A stretch of DNA of 64,000 nucleotides from an uncultured Pelagibacteraceae bacterium (GTDB lineage: Bacteria > Pseudomonadota > Alphaproteobacteria > Pelagibacterales > Pelagibacteraceae): contig CACJBQ010000001.1 of assembly GCA_902591695.1 (NCBI GenBank), positions 1 to 64,000 of the forward strand, given 5' to 3'. Below are positions 37,105-45,518 of this stretch, one piece after another. Numbering within the stretch: position 1 is the stretch's first letter; each line of letters starts with the position of its first letter. Made by a program: the position numbers and the translations under genes. A model generated the notes under the pieces. The model saw only the letters and a program-made list of their open reading frames with translations. It was not told the DNA's origin and did not search any database.

Positions 37105-38559
37105 ATGAATCAAAACATAAAAATAGACTCATTTGGCTTTAGAGAATATGACGCTCGTTGGTTGTATGAAAAAGACATAAATTTAGCTGGTATAGAGAAT
37201 CTTGGTAAGGGCTTAGGATCACAAATAAAAATTCATACCAAAAAAGATAATCCTCGAATAATAGTAGGCCATGATTATCGTTCCTATAGTGAAGAGATAA
37301 AAACTGCTCTTAAAAAAGGATTAATGTCTACGGGATGCAGCATAGAGGATATTGGTCTTTCATTGTCTCCAATGGTTTATTTTGCACAATTCAATTTGAA
37401 TGCAGATGCGGTTGCAATGATTACAGCAAGTCATAATGAAAATGGGTGGACTGGTGTCAAGATGGGAATCAAAAAAGGACTAACTCATGCACCTGAAGAA
37501 ATGAAAGAATTAAAAGAAATTACCTTAAATGAAAAGTTCACAAAAGGCGAAGGTAGTGAAAAACAAATAAAAGATTTTGATAAAATTTATAAGGATGACT
37601 TAATTAATAAAAACAAAATTAAGAAAAAAATCAAAGCTGTGGTAGCCTGTGGGAATGGAACAGCAGGCGTTTTTGCTCCAGATATTTTAAGAGGTATTGG
37701 ATGTGAAGTAATAGAGTTGGATTGTAACCTGGATTGGAATTTTCCTAAATACAACCCAAACCCAGAAGATTTAGAAATGCTTCATGAAATAACTAAAGCA
37801 GTTAAAGAAAACAATGCTGATATAGGTTTTGGATTTGATGGTGATGGAGATAGGGTTGGTGTTATTGATGATAAAGGTAATGAAATATTTTCAGACAAAA
37901 TAGGACTTTTAATAGCTAGAAATCTATCAAATAAACATAAAAATTCAAAATTTGTAGTAGATGTAAAATCAACAGGTTTGTACTCAAAAGATAAAATCTT
38001 ATTAGAAAACAATTGTGAAACAATTTATTGGAAAACAGGTCATTCTCATATTAAAAGAAAAGTGAACACTGAAAAAGCATTAGCAGGCTTTGAAAAAAGT
38101 GGTCATTTCTTTTTTAATCGACCTTTAGGATATGGTTATGATGATGGAATTAACTCAGCAATTCAAGTTTGTCACTTATTAGATAATCAAAATAAAAAAA
38201 TGAGTGAAATTATCAGTGAATTACCTAGTACATTCCAAACACCAACAATGGCACCTTTTTGCAAAGATGAAGAGAAATATATTGTTGTTGAAGAACTCGT
38301 TAAACAAATTAAAAATTTAAAAGAAAATAAATCTCAAATAGATGGTCAAGTTATTAATGATATTTTAACTATTAATGGTGTTAGATTTTCATTTGAAGAT
38401 GGTTCTTGGGGACTTATAAGAGCATCTTCAAACAAACCATCTTTAGTTATTGTTACTGAAAGCCCAACATCAGATGAAAGAAAGAAAAAAATCTTTAATT
38501 TTATTGACGATTTGTTGCAAAAAACAGGTAAAGTCGGTGAGTATGATCAGAAAATTTAA
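37105..38559 (+). CDS. Phosphomannomutase/phosphoglucomutase
   Basis: 484-residue alpha-D-phosphohexomutase that interconverts hexose 6- and 1-phosphates. The phosphoserine loop is TASHN with Ser109, the Mg site is GFDGDGDRVGV at about 243-252, the sugar-recognition loop is in GFEKSGHFFF, and the C-terminal phosphate-binding loop is in WGLIRASSNKPSL. The overall type resembles bifunctional AlgC/ManB. It should feed GDP-mannose or UDP-glucose for the envelope. It converges on the coiled-coil gene with a 4-base overlap. Confidence 0.9.
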   Translation: MNQNIKIDSFGFREYDARWLYEKDINLAGIENLGKGLGSQIKIHTKKDNPRIIVGHDYRSYSEEIKTALKKGLMSTGCSIEDIGLSLSPMVYFAQFNLNADAVAMITASHNENGWTGVKMGIKKGLTHAPEEMKELKEITLNEKFTKGEGSEKQIKDFDKIYKDDLINKNKIKKKIKAVVACGNGTAGVFAPDILRGIGCEVIELDCNLDWNFPKYNPNPEDLEMLHEITKAVKENNADIGFGFDGDGDRVGVIDDKGNEIFSDKIGLLIARNLSNKHKNSKFVVDVKSTGLYSKDKILLENNCETIYWKTGHSHIKRKVNTEKALAGFEKSGHFFFNRPLGYGYDDGINSAIQVCHLLDNQNKKMSEIISELPSTFQTPTMAPFCKDEEKYIVVEELVKQIKNLKENKSQIDGQVINDILTINGVRFSFEDGSWGLIRASSNKPSLVIVTESPTSDERKKKIFNFIDDLLQKTGKVGEYDQKI

Positions 38560-39659
38560 TTCTTTAAATTATCTTCATCGTTTTTATTTTCTAAATTATC
38601 GTTATCAGCTTTAATTTCTAAATTATCACCATCCTGATTATTTTCTTGTTCAGGAGTTTCGTCGCTATAAAACTTTCTAACCAATTCCTCCTCTTTAAGT
38701 CGTTGTTCTTCATCAAATTTTTTCTCCCATTCTTTCATTCGCTTATTTTCCTCATCTTCTCTCTCTTTTTGAGCAATTTCAGCTAATCTAATTCTCTCGT
38801 TTTCTTCATCAATTCTTTTTTGTCTTTCCTCCTCTATTTTCAGTTCTCTTTCTCTTTGACGTCTTTCATTTTCTTTATTTATTCTCTCACGTTCAGCTTC
38901 TTTAAGTTCTTTTTCTTTATTTCTTAATTCCTCTTCCTTGGCTCTTTGCTCAGCCTCTTCTTTTAAAATTTGTCTTTGAATTTCTTGTTGTCTTTCAGTT
39001 TCTAGATCTCTTAATCTTTCTTCCATTTCTTTAAGTTTTTCTTGCTCATATTTCAGCTTCCTAGCTGCCTCCCTTAATCTTTGTTCTTCCTCAAGTCTAC
39101 TTTTCCTTTCAATTTCTTTTAATCTTATTTTTTCTTGTCTTTCTTTTTCTTTTTCATCTCTTCTCTTTTGAGCTTCAATTTCTTTATTTTTTAATTGTTC
39201 CTCTTTAATTTTTATATTTTCTTCTCTAATTCTTTGTCTCTCTAACATTTTTAGCCTTAAATCTTCTTCTTTAAGCTTTATGGCTTCCTCTCTAAGTTTT
39301 CTAGTTTCCTCGTCTTTAATTTTTTTCTGTTCTATTTTAATTCTTTGAGCTTCTACTTTTTTTCTTTTTTCTTCATTCTTTTTTTCTTGCTTTTCATTTT
39401 CAATGATTAATTTTTTTTGAAAAAGAAGTTTCTTTCTTTCTTCTTTAAGTTCGTCTTGTTTAGCTTTTTTCGCTAATTTTTTTTCTAAAATTAATTCTCT
39501 TTTCTTCTCTTTCTCTAATTGTTTTTGTAATGCTAAATCTTTTTTAACTTTGTTTTTTTTAAAATCTTTTAAAATCGAGGAAAACTTATTTTTAGTTTTA
39601 TCTATTGGATCAAATAAATTCTTTTTAATATTTTTATTTATGTCTTTTATTGAAACCAT
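38556..39659 (-). CDS. Highly charged coiled-coil protein of unknown function
   Basis: 367 residues, almost all Glu, Lys, Arg and Gln from about residue 30 to 320, with heptad-like spacing of Leu/Ile, so one very long coiled coil or single alpha-helix. The N-terminus (MVSIKDINKNIKKNLFDP) is less charged; the C-terminus is acidic with a repeated DNLE(I/N)K-type unit (DNLEIKADNDNLENKNDEDNLKN). There is no signal peptide or membrane segment. I chose the ATG at 39659 over a TTG at 39674. No family recognised; a structural or scaffold role is a guess. Similarity searches will be confounded by low complexity. Confidence 0.7.
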   Translation of the reverse strand: MVSIKDINKNIKKNLFDPIDKTKNKFSSILKDFKKNKVKKDLALQKQLEKEKKRELILEKKLAKKAKQDELKEERKKLLFQKKLIIENEKQEKKNEEKRKKVEAQRIKIEQKKIKDEETRKLREEAIKLKEEDLRLKMLERQRIREENIKIKEEQLKNKEIEAQKRRDEKEKERQEKIRLKEIERKSRLEEEQRLREAARKLKYEQEKLKEMEERLRDLETERQQEIQRQILKEEAEQRAKEEELRNKEKELKEAERERINKENERRQRERELKIEEERQKRIDEENERIRLAEIAQKEREDEENKRMKEWEKKFDEEQRLKEEELVRKFYSDETPEQENNQDGDNLEIKADNDNLENKNDEDNLKN

Positions 39660-39710
39660 TTTTAAAAGTATCAATTAGAATAATAACACTAAATATTATG
39701 TGTGGCTAAA

Positions 39711-39739
39711 TTGAGTTTTTTTTTTAGACTAAATACAAC
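39711..39739 (+). promoter_or_regulatory. Candidate promoter for the 39.8 kb small RNA
   Basis: TTGAGT (39711-39716), 17 bases, TACAAC (39734-39739): four of six matches to each sigma70 hexamer at ideal spacing. The spacer between -35 and -10 contains a T run. It would start transcription near 39746 on the plus strand, where no protein-coding frame exists. Confidence 0.35.
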
Positions 39740-39745
39740 TTAAGA

Positions 39746-39870
39746 TTGTCTGATTTTAAATTAGTTAATAAAAGGCATTTTCAACTAATAAGTGTTCTTA
39801 AATATTTAAAGAATCACTTAATTTAGATTCGTGAGGTGATGGAGGGAGACTGAAATCACCTCTTTTTTTT
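39746..39870 (+). ncRNA. Candidate small RNA ending in a strong terminator
   Basis: The plus strand between two minus-strand genes (coiled-coil protein and TauE/SafE) has a strong intrinsic terminator but no gene to terminate, because pgm ends 1.3 kb upstream behind an opposing gene. Upstream of the terminator, AAGTGTTCTTAAAT and ATTTAAAGAATCACTT (39790-39820) form a second hairpin with small bulges. With the candidate promoter this gives a transcript of about 125 nt. The terminator loop is purine-rich (GGAGGGAGACTGAA) and could pair with CU-rich targets. It resembles none of 6S, SRP, tmRNA or RNase P that I can recognise. Confidence 0.5.
39833..39870 (+). terminator. Rho-independent terminator, plus strand
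   Basis: GAGGTGAT (39833-39840) pairs with ATCACCTC (39855-39862) around a 14-base loop, followed directly by eight T. The reverse direction has no T tract after the stem, so it works for plus-strand transcripts only. It is the clearest intrinsic terminator in the window. Confidence 0.85.
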
Positions 39871-39875
39871 GCTTG

Positions 39876-40661
39876 TTATAATTTTAAGTATTCGTAAAAA
39901 AATTTAATTGAAACCACTAAAAGAAAAATTCCAAAAAACTTACTAATTTTATTCTTATCAATACTGTGTACTGTTTTAGCTCCTATCCGAGCCATGAAAG
40001 TTGTAATTGGTATAAATATTAAAAATGCTGGTATGTTTATAAAACCAATACTTAGTGGAAGACTAGAATTTAAAAAACTTCCTGAAAGAAGAAATCCTAT
40101 TGCTCCAAACAGAGCAATTAGAAAACCTATGGCTGCTGCACTCCCTATAGCTTTATTTATTGAATAACCAAAAAACTTAAGGATAGGTACATTCATTACA
40201 GCTCCTCCTATACCCATAGGAGCTGATATAAACCCAACAAGAAAACCAAGAATTACTTTTAAATGTAATTTCATTTTAACAATTATGTTTTGCTCCTTTT
40301 CTTTTATTAAAAGTAAGTAAATTCCTAAAAATAAGATCATTATAGAAAAAAATAAAACCAAAGATTTAGTTTTTAGAGAAGCTGCAAAAACAGTTCCAAC
40401 AATCACTCCTAGCACAACAAAAAGACCGTAATTCTTTACAATATCAAAATCAACTGCTTTAAATTTATGATGTGTTAAAACTGAAACTGTAGAGGTTGGT
40501 ATTATGATTGCAAAAGAAGTTCCAACAGCAAGATGCATTACATATTGAGGATCAATTTCTAAAGAACCAAAAATAAAATATAAAAAAGGAACAGTTATCA
40601 ACCCTCCACCTATACCAAATAATCCAGCCACAAAACCTACTGGTATTGCTGTTAAAGCCAT
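39876..40661 (-). CDS. TauE/SafE (TSUP) family membrane transporter
   Basis: 261-residue protein with about eight membrane segments and the duplicated family motif: GFVAGLFGIGGGLITVPFLYF in the first half and GFISAPMGIGGAVMNVPIL in the second. TSUP members are proposed exporters or channels for sulfite, sulfoacetate or related sulfur organoanions. No sulfur-metabolism genes are adjacent, so the substrate is open. It lies 40 bases after dusA on the same strand. Confidence 0.88.
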   Translation of the reverse strand: MALTAIPVGFVAGLFGIGGGLITVPFLYFIFGSLEIDPQYVMHLAVGTSFAIIIPTSTVSVLTHHKFKAVDFDIVKNYGLFVVLGVIVGTVFAASLKTKSLVLFFSIMILFLGIYLLLIKEKEQNIIVKMKLHLKVILGFLVGFISAPMGIGGAVMNVPILKFFGYSINKAIGSAAAIGFLIALFGAIGFLLSGSFLNSSLPLSIGFINIPAFLIFIPITTFMARIGAKTVHSIDKNKISKFFGIFLLVVSIKFFYEYLKL

Positions 40662-40701
40662 TAATAAAATAATATAACTGTATTCGTTTGTTAAAATTGA
40701 A

Positions 40702-41694
40702 TTAAGCAGACTGCCCTACTCTAGTATCTACATTGTTGTATTTAATTTTATCCATTATGTGATCTATTTTTTTAACATCAGCATCTCTTACACACATGTT
40801 TTCACTTAAATACCTTTTCCAATAACTAGCACCTGATTGACCATGAAATAAACCAAGAGTGTGTCTCATAATTTGATTTAATCTTGTTCCCTTTTTTAAT
40901 TCTTCTTTAACATAAGGAATAAGTTGTTCAATCACATCTTGTCTACTTGGCACATCTTCATTATTAAATATTTCTCTTTCAATATCTGCTAACAAATATG
41001 GGGTATGATAAGCAGCCCTTCCAATCATTACACCATCTGTTTTTTCTAAATGAGGCTTTATTTCATCTACTGAAGTTATTCCTCCATTAATAATGATCTC
41101 ATCATTAGGAAAATCTTTTTTTAATTTATAAACATATTCGTATTTTAAAGGAGGAATATTTAAGTTTTGCTTAGGTGTAAATTTACCTAACATTGCTTTT
41201 CTTGCATGAATGATGAAAGTTTTAACTCCAGTTGCTTTTAAGATTGAAATAAAACTATGTAAATTTTCATAATCTTCTACATCATCGTAACCAATTCTTG
41301 TTTTTATAGTTACTGGTAGTTTTGTAACTGATTGCATTTTACTTAAACAATCTGCCACTAAATTTGGCTCTTTCATCAAACAAGCACCAAATCTATTTTT
41401 TTCAACTTTTTTACTAGGGCAACCTAAGTTTAGATTGATTTCATCATACCCAAAATCTTCGCCTATTTTAGTCGCTTCAGCTAAAAGTTTTGGAGAAGAA
41501 CCTCCTAATTGAAGTGCTACAGGTTTCTCATTAATATTAAACTCTAATAACTTTTTTTTATCTCCTCTATTTATGGCTTCATCGACTACCATCTCAGTAT
41601 AAAGCAGAGTATTTTTGGATATTAATCTAAGAAAAAATCGCTCATGACGATCTGTGCAATCCATCATAGGAGCAACTGATACTTTCCTATTCAT
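40702..41694 (-). CDS. dusA: tRNA-dihydrouridine synthase A
   Basis: FMN enzyme that reduces uridines in the tRNA D-loop. The 330-residue protein has VAPMMDCTDRHERFFLRL, NLNLGCPSKKVEKNRFGACLM with the catalytic Cys, IKTRIGYDD, IIHARKAMLGKFTPKQN and INGGI with GVMIGRAAYHTPYLLA. The IHARKA...PKQN...IPPL block and C-terminal HTLGLFHGQSGASYWKRYL are DusA features. It follows rpoZ by 22 bases. Confidence 0.95.
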   Translation of the reverse strand: MNRKVSVAPMMDCTDRHERFFLRLISKNTLLYTEMVVDEAINRGDKKKLLEFNINEKPVALQLGGSSPKLLAEATKIGEDFGYDEINLNLGCPSKKVEKNRFGACLMKEPNLVADCLSKMQSVTKLPVTIKTRIGYDDVEDYENLHSFISILKATGVKTFIIHARKAMLGKFTPKQNLNIPPLKYEYVYKLKKDFPNDEIIINGGITSVDEIKPHLEKTDGVMIGRAAYHTPYLLADIEREIFNNEDVPSRQDVIEQLIPYVKEELKKGTRLNQIMRHTLGLFHGQSGASYWKRYLSENMCVRDADVKKIDHIMDKIKYNNVDTRVGQSA

Positions 41695-41716
41695 GATATA
41701 ACTTTATATTATTTTT

Positions 41717-42253
41717 TTATGAGTTTGAAGCTTCAGTGTCGTCTGAAGATACATCTACTTCTTGATTTTCTGACTCTGAAACTTCATCTAAAGAAACTTC
41801 TCCTTGCTCATTCATCGTTTCTTCTCCTACTGAATTATCAACGTCTGCTGTAGCTGTTTCAGATAGCTCAGCTAAATCTTCTTTTGTTACTTGAATTTTT
41901 TCTGGAGTTTTTCTTGCTCTTTTAGATGGTAAAATTGGAGTACCACTTTTTGAAATTTCACCTTTGTAAAGATTTTCAAAATCATCACCTATTTCTTCAT
42001 CATCCTCAGCAGTATCGTCAACTTGTTCGACATGTTTTCGGAGTTTGTAAACTGCGCTATCAGTTAAATCTGAAACTTTAATTTTTTCTTCAGCAATTTC
42101 TCTTAATGAAATAACCGTATTTTTATCGTTATCTCTATCAATTGTTGGTTCTATTCCTGCATTAAGTTGAGTAGCTCTTTCTTTAGCAACAAGTACTAAT
42201 TCATAAGGACTCTCTACTTTGTCTATACAGTCTTCTACAGTAACTCTTGCCAT
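41717..42253 (-). CDS. rpoZ: RNA polymerase omega subunit with long acidic tail
   Basis: Residues 1-85 are a normal omega subunit that helps assemble beta' (MARVTVEDCIDKVESPYELVLVAKERA, NDKNTVISLREIAEEKI). The protein continues to 178 residues, against about 90 in E. coli and roughly 120-135 in many Alphaproteobacteria. The extra part is Glu/Asp/Ser/Thr-rich (ESENQEVDVSSDDTEASNS end), with one basic patch (PSKRARKTPEK). The extension is probably disordered. The gene precedes dusA, not spoT/gmk as in enterics. Confidence 0.93.
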   Translation of the reverse strand: MARVTVEDCIDKVESPYELVLVAKERATQLNAGIEPTIDRDNDKNTVISLREIAEEKIKVSDLTDSAVYKLRKHVEQVDDTAEDDEEIGDDFENLYKGEISKSGTPILPSKRARKTPEKIQVTKEDLAELSETATADVDNSVGEETMNEQGEVSLDEVSESENQEVDVSSDDTEASNS

Positions 42254-42297
42254 GCGGAGTATCTACACAGTGAGTCTTTAAAAATCAAGGCCTATTT

Positions 42298-43503
42298 TTA
42301 TAAATAATGAGGATTTAACTTATTTTTAACTAAATAAAGAAGAATAATTGATCCAAAGATATAAGTTCCTGATACAACGGCTATGTCTTCAATTGAAAAA
42401 CCAATATCAATCAGAAAGCCAAATAGAGCCGTACCAAATGCTGTTGAAAACACCATCAATGCAGTTGTTAGGGCTTTTATGGACCCGATATATTTAACAC
42501 CATAAATCTCAGCCCAAGTTGAGGAACCAAGCACGTTTGCCAAACCATTGGTTACCCCCACTAAACCAAAAAATACAAAAGAAGACAGCGGTGCATTAAA
42601 ATAGTAGAGAACTATGGTGCCAAAAAGAAGTGGGATATTCATATAGATTAATAATTTTCTACTTGAAAATTTATCAATTAAAAAACCAGATATAAACAGA
42701 GTAATCACTGATAAAATAGAGTAAGCCATAAATGATTGTGCAATTACATAAGGTCCCCACTCTTTAGAAGAAGATATAAAAGACTGATAAACAAAAGATC
42801 CTGTTGCAATCCATGGCATTGCTAACATCGTCATACAAATAATGTAAAATCTATAATCTTTTAAAACTTCTATTCTTTTCCATTGTTTAATTTCTTTATT
42901 ATTCTCTTCTATTTTAGATTCTTCTCTCGTATCAAGCTTAACATCTTTAACTAAAAGAAAAGTTGCAACAGGTAGAACAAGTATAACTAAAATAGAAATT
43001 GAAAACCAAATATCTCTCCATTCTATAAAAGTTAATAAAAAAACAATTAAAACTGGCATTATAAATTCAGCCAATGACAATCCTAACCAACCTGTACTTA
43101 AAGCCCTACCTCTATTTTTTTCAAAAAAACGAGATATGGTTGTTGTAGCTGTATGACTTGATAATCCTTGTCCAGCTAAACGCATTAAAAAAATTCCTAC
43201 AAATAAAAAAATAACTGATGAAATTTTTGAAAATATAAAACAGGATGCTGATAAAAAAATTATTACATAAGATGCAAATTTTAATATGTTTACGTCATCG
43301 ATTTTTTTTCCAATCCAAACTAAAACAATACTACTTAATAAAGTGGCTGATGCATAAATTGAGCCAAATTGTCCATGTGTAATTGATAAGGCGTCTCTAA
43401 TACTAGAATTAAATAGACCAAGAAAAAAACTCTGTCCAAAACTTGAAAAAAATGTAAAAATAAAACCAAATACAATTACTTTTAAACTTAAACTTTTAAA
43501 CAT
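42298..43503 (-). CDS. Major facilitator superfamily transporter
   Basis: 401-residue carrier with about twelve membrane segments in two halves, and a central cytoplasmic loop near KLDTREESKIEENNKEIKQWKR. NSSIRDALSITHGQFGSIYASATLLSS and GLSSHTATTTISRFFEKNRGRAL resemble the oxalate/formate antiporter-like and nitrate/nitrite-like MFS groups. No substrate can be read. It is divergent, 11 bases away, from the beta-hydroxyacid dehydrogenase gene, which hints at uptake of a small hydroxy acid. Confidence 0.85.
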   Translation of the reverse strand: MFKSLSLKVIVFGFIFTFFSSFGQSFFLGLFNSSIRDALSITHGQFGSIYASATLLSSIVLVWIGKKIDDVNILKFASYVIIFLSASCFIFSKISSVIFLFVGIFLMRLAGQGLSSHTATTTISRFFEKNRGRALSTGWLGLSLAEFIMPVLIVFLLTFIEWRDIWFSISILVILVLPVATFLLVKDVKLDTREESKIEENNKEIKQWKRIEVLKDYRFYIICMTMLAMPWIATGSFVYQSFISSSKEWGPYVIAQSFMAYSILSVITLFISGFLIDKFSSRKLLIYMNIPLLFGTIVLYYFNAPLSSFVFFGLVGVTNGLANVLGSSTWAEIYGVKYIGSIKALTTALMVFSTAFGTALFGFLIDIGFSIEDIAVVSGTYIFGSIILLYLVKNKLNPHYL

Positions 43504-43514
43504 AGAAAAAAATT

Positions 43515-44390
43515 ATGACTTGTAATGTTGCTTTCATAGGTCTTGGGGTTATGGGCTACCCAATGGCTGGATATATATCAAAAGCCGGACACAATGTAAC
43601 TGTTTTTAATAGAACTAAATCTAAAGCTGAAAAATGGATTGGTGAATATAAAGGTAAAATGGCCAATACACCTGCGGAGGCTGCAGATGGTGCTGATTTT
43701 ATTTTCACATGTGTTGGTAATGATGATGATTTAAGAGAAGTAGCAACTGGAGAAAATGGATTATTTAACACAGCAAAAGCTGGGTCTATTTTTATTGATA
43801 ACTCAACTGTATCTGCAGAAGTATCAAGAGAATTAAATAAAAAAGCAAATGATAAAGGGTTTAGTTTTTTAGATGCCCCCATTTCTGGTGGACAAGCTGG
43901 TGCTGAGGGCGGAATACTAACAGTAATGGTTGGTGGCGATGAAGAAGTGTTTAAAAAGGCTGAACCTGTGATTGATTGTTACAGTAAAAAAGTAAAATTA
44001 ATTGGTCCTTGTGGAAGTGGTCAGTTAACAAAGATGATGAACCAAATGTGTATTGCTGGAACAGTCCAAGGTTTATCTGAAGCAATCAATTTTGGAATAA
44101 ACGCTGGTTTGGATATGGATAAAGTTATGGAAACAATATCTAAAGGTGCAGCACAATCTTGGCAAATGGAAAATAGATACCGAACTATGACTGATGATAA
44201 GTTTGATTATGGTTTTGCTATTGATTGGATGAGAAAAGATCTAAAAATTGCAATCGAGGAAGCAAAAAAAAATGGTTCACCTGTGCCTATAACAGAAATT
44301 ATTGATGGTTATTATGCTGAGGTTCAGGAAATGGGTGGAAATCGTTGGGATAGTTCAGGTTTGATTGCTAGATTAAAAAAGAAAAAATAA
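43515..44390 (+). CDS. Beta-hydroxyacid dehydrogenase (3-hydroxyisobutyrate dehydrogenase / tartronate semialdehyde reductase family)
   Basis: 291-residue NAD(P)-dependent oxidoreductase with the Rossmann motif FIGLGVMGYPMAGY at residues 7-20, the substrate-binding block DAPISGGQAGAEGG, and the catalytic-lysine segment GSGQLTKMMNQ. FNRTKSKAEK after beta2 suggests NADP preference (Arg/Lys pair rather than Asp). Candidates are 3-hydroxyisobutyrate, tartronate semialdehyde or succinic semialdehyde as partner. It shares a short divergent spacer with an MFS carrier. Confidence 0.88.
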   Translation: MTCNVAFIGLGVMGYPMAGYISKAGHNVTVFNRTKSKAEKWIGEYKGKMANTPAEAADGADFIFTCVGNDDDLREVATGENGLFNTAKAGSIFIDNSTVSAEVSRELNKKANDKGFSFLDAPISGGQAGAEGGILTVMVGGDEEVFKKAEPVIDCYSKKVKLIGPCGSGQLTKMMNQMCIAGTVQGLSEAINFGINAGLDMDKVMETISKGAAQSWQMENRYRTMTDDKFDYGFAIDWMRKDLKIAIEEAKKNGSPVPITEIIDGYYAEVQEMGGNRWDSSGLIARLKKKK

Positions 44391-44395
44391 TATTT

Positions 44396-45001
44396 GTGAC
44401 GGATACAGTTCCTTATTACGAGGACTTTGCAGAGATCAAAAAGAAAATTTGGTCAATGCTGGATAATGCTGTGAAAGATAGAGGTTCTCCTTTTAGAATA
44501 CCGGTATTCATTTGTGGTGATCAATCAGACTTTGATGGAAGAATTGTTGTTCTAAGAAAATCTGATCAATCAAATAATTTAGTACAATATCATAGCGATA
44601 TTAGGTCAGATAAAATTGAAAAATTAAAAGCAAATAAAAATGCAGCAATGTTATTTTACGATAAAGATGAAAAAATACAGGTTAGATTGAAAGTTGAATG
44701 TACGGTTAATCACAATAATGATGTAACAAAAGAATCTTGGTCTAAAACCCAACATATTAGTAGAAAATGTTATTTGGTTGATAATGGTCCAGGAACTGAG
44801 TCAGATCTACCAACGTCTGGTCTAAAACCAGAATTAGATAATTTTGATTATACCAAAGAACAAAGCGAAGAGGGTTATAAAAACTTTACTGTTATTCAGT
44901 GCAAAATTAAATCTATAGAATGGCTTTATTTAGCAGCTAAAGGCCATCGAAGAGCAAAGTTTAATTTAGAAAATAAAAAAGATACCTGGTTAGTTCCATA
45001 G
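44396..45001 (+). CDS. Pyridoxamine 5'-phosphate oxidase-like flavin protein
   Basis: 201-residue FMN-binding split-barrel protein. RIPVFICGDQSDFDGRIVVLRK matches the FMN-phosphate strand region, DIRSDKIEKLKANKNAAMLFYD the next block, and the C-terminal IEWLYLAAKGHRRAKF is typical of PdxH-like general stress proteins. It starts at GTG (44396), 5 bases after the upstream dehydrogenase, so they are one operon. It lacks the full set of PLP-site residues I would expect for true PdxH, so vitamin B6 oxidation is not certain. Confidence 0.82.
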   Translation: MTDTVPYYEDFAEIKKKIWSMLDNAVKDRGSPFRIPVFICGDQSDFDGRIVVLRKSDQSNNLVQYHSDIRSDKIEKLKANKNAAMLFYDKDEKIQVRLKVECTVNHNNDVTKESWSKTQHISRKCYLVDNGPGTESDLPTSGLKPELDNFDYTKEQSEEGYKNFTVIQCKIKSIEWLYLAAKGHRRAKFNLENKKDTWLVP

Positions 45002-45205
45002 ATGGTTACTGGATATATATTTACAGCATTTCTTATAATTTTAGGATTAGCTGTAATGAGATTTGGGAGTATTCATTTTAAAAAATTTAAAGAGGGTAAA
45101 ACCAAAATCAAATCTAAGTTAAGTGGGCAATTATCTTTCTTAATTTTATTTATAGTAATAATTGGATTGATCATTTATTCGATTAACGATCTATTATTTA
45201 ATTAA
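45002..45205 (+). CDS. Small two-TM membrane protein, 67 residues
   Basis: Predicted hairpin membrane protein: TM1 at about residues 4-20 (IFTAFLIILGLAVMRF), a basic loop (KKFKEGKTKIKSK), TM2 at about 45-61 (FLILFIVIIGLIIYSI). The ATG follows the upstream flavin-protein stop directly. No family recognised. The positive loop predicts both termini outside the cytoplasm. Confidence 0.7.
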   Translation: MVTGYIFTAFLIILGLAVMRFGSIHFKKFKEGKTKIKSKLSGQLSFLILFIVIIGLIIYSINDLLFN

Positions 45206-45218
45206 ACCAATTATTCTT

Positions 45219-45509
45219 TTAAATACCTTTAATAATTATATTTGTACCTTCAGAATTATCGAGTCTTATTTGTTTTATTGGTTTGTATTCTTCCGAATTG
45301 TACCATTTTAATGCTTTTTCATATGTAGGGAATTTAAGAATAATAATTCTAGGAAAATTTGTTTCACCATCAAAAATTTGAAATTCACCAGCTCTTACTA
45401 AAAACTCACCACCAAATTTTTTTACGAGTGGTGTAACCTTTTCAACATATTCTTTATAATTTTCAGGATTAGTTACTTTTAATTGAGCTATCACGTAACC
45501 TGCTGGCAT
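45219..45509 (-). CDS. DUF1330 family protein
   Basis: 96-residue ferredoxin-like alpha+beta barrel protein of the DUF1330 family: GYVIAQLKVTNPENYKEYVE, GGEFLVRAGEFQIFDGE, RIIILKFPTYEKALKWYNSEEYKP. Function of the family is unknown; the fold is shared with dimeric monooxygenases and EthD-like proteins. It follows the gamma-carbonic anhydrase-like gene by 9 bases. Confidence 0.9.
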   Translation of the reverse strand: MPAGYVIAQLKVTNPENYKEYVEKVTPLVKKFGGEFLVRAGEFQIFDGETNFPRIIILKFPTYEKALKWYNSEEYKPIKQIRLDNSEGTNIIIKGI

Positions 45510-45518
45510 TTATCTCCT

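Noticed and set aside
39746-39870. Glycine riboswitch, 6S RNA or SRP RNA at the orphan terminator
   Set aside because: No glycine-aptamer core, no 6S-like long open helix and no SRP tetraloop region is present; only an unclassified sRNA is supported.
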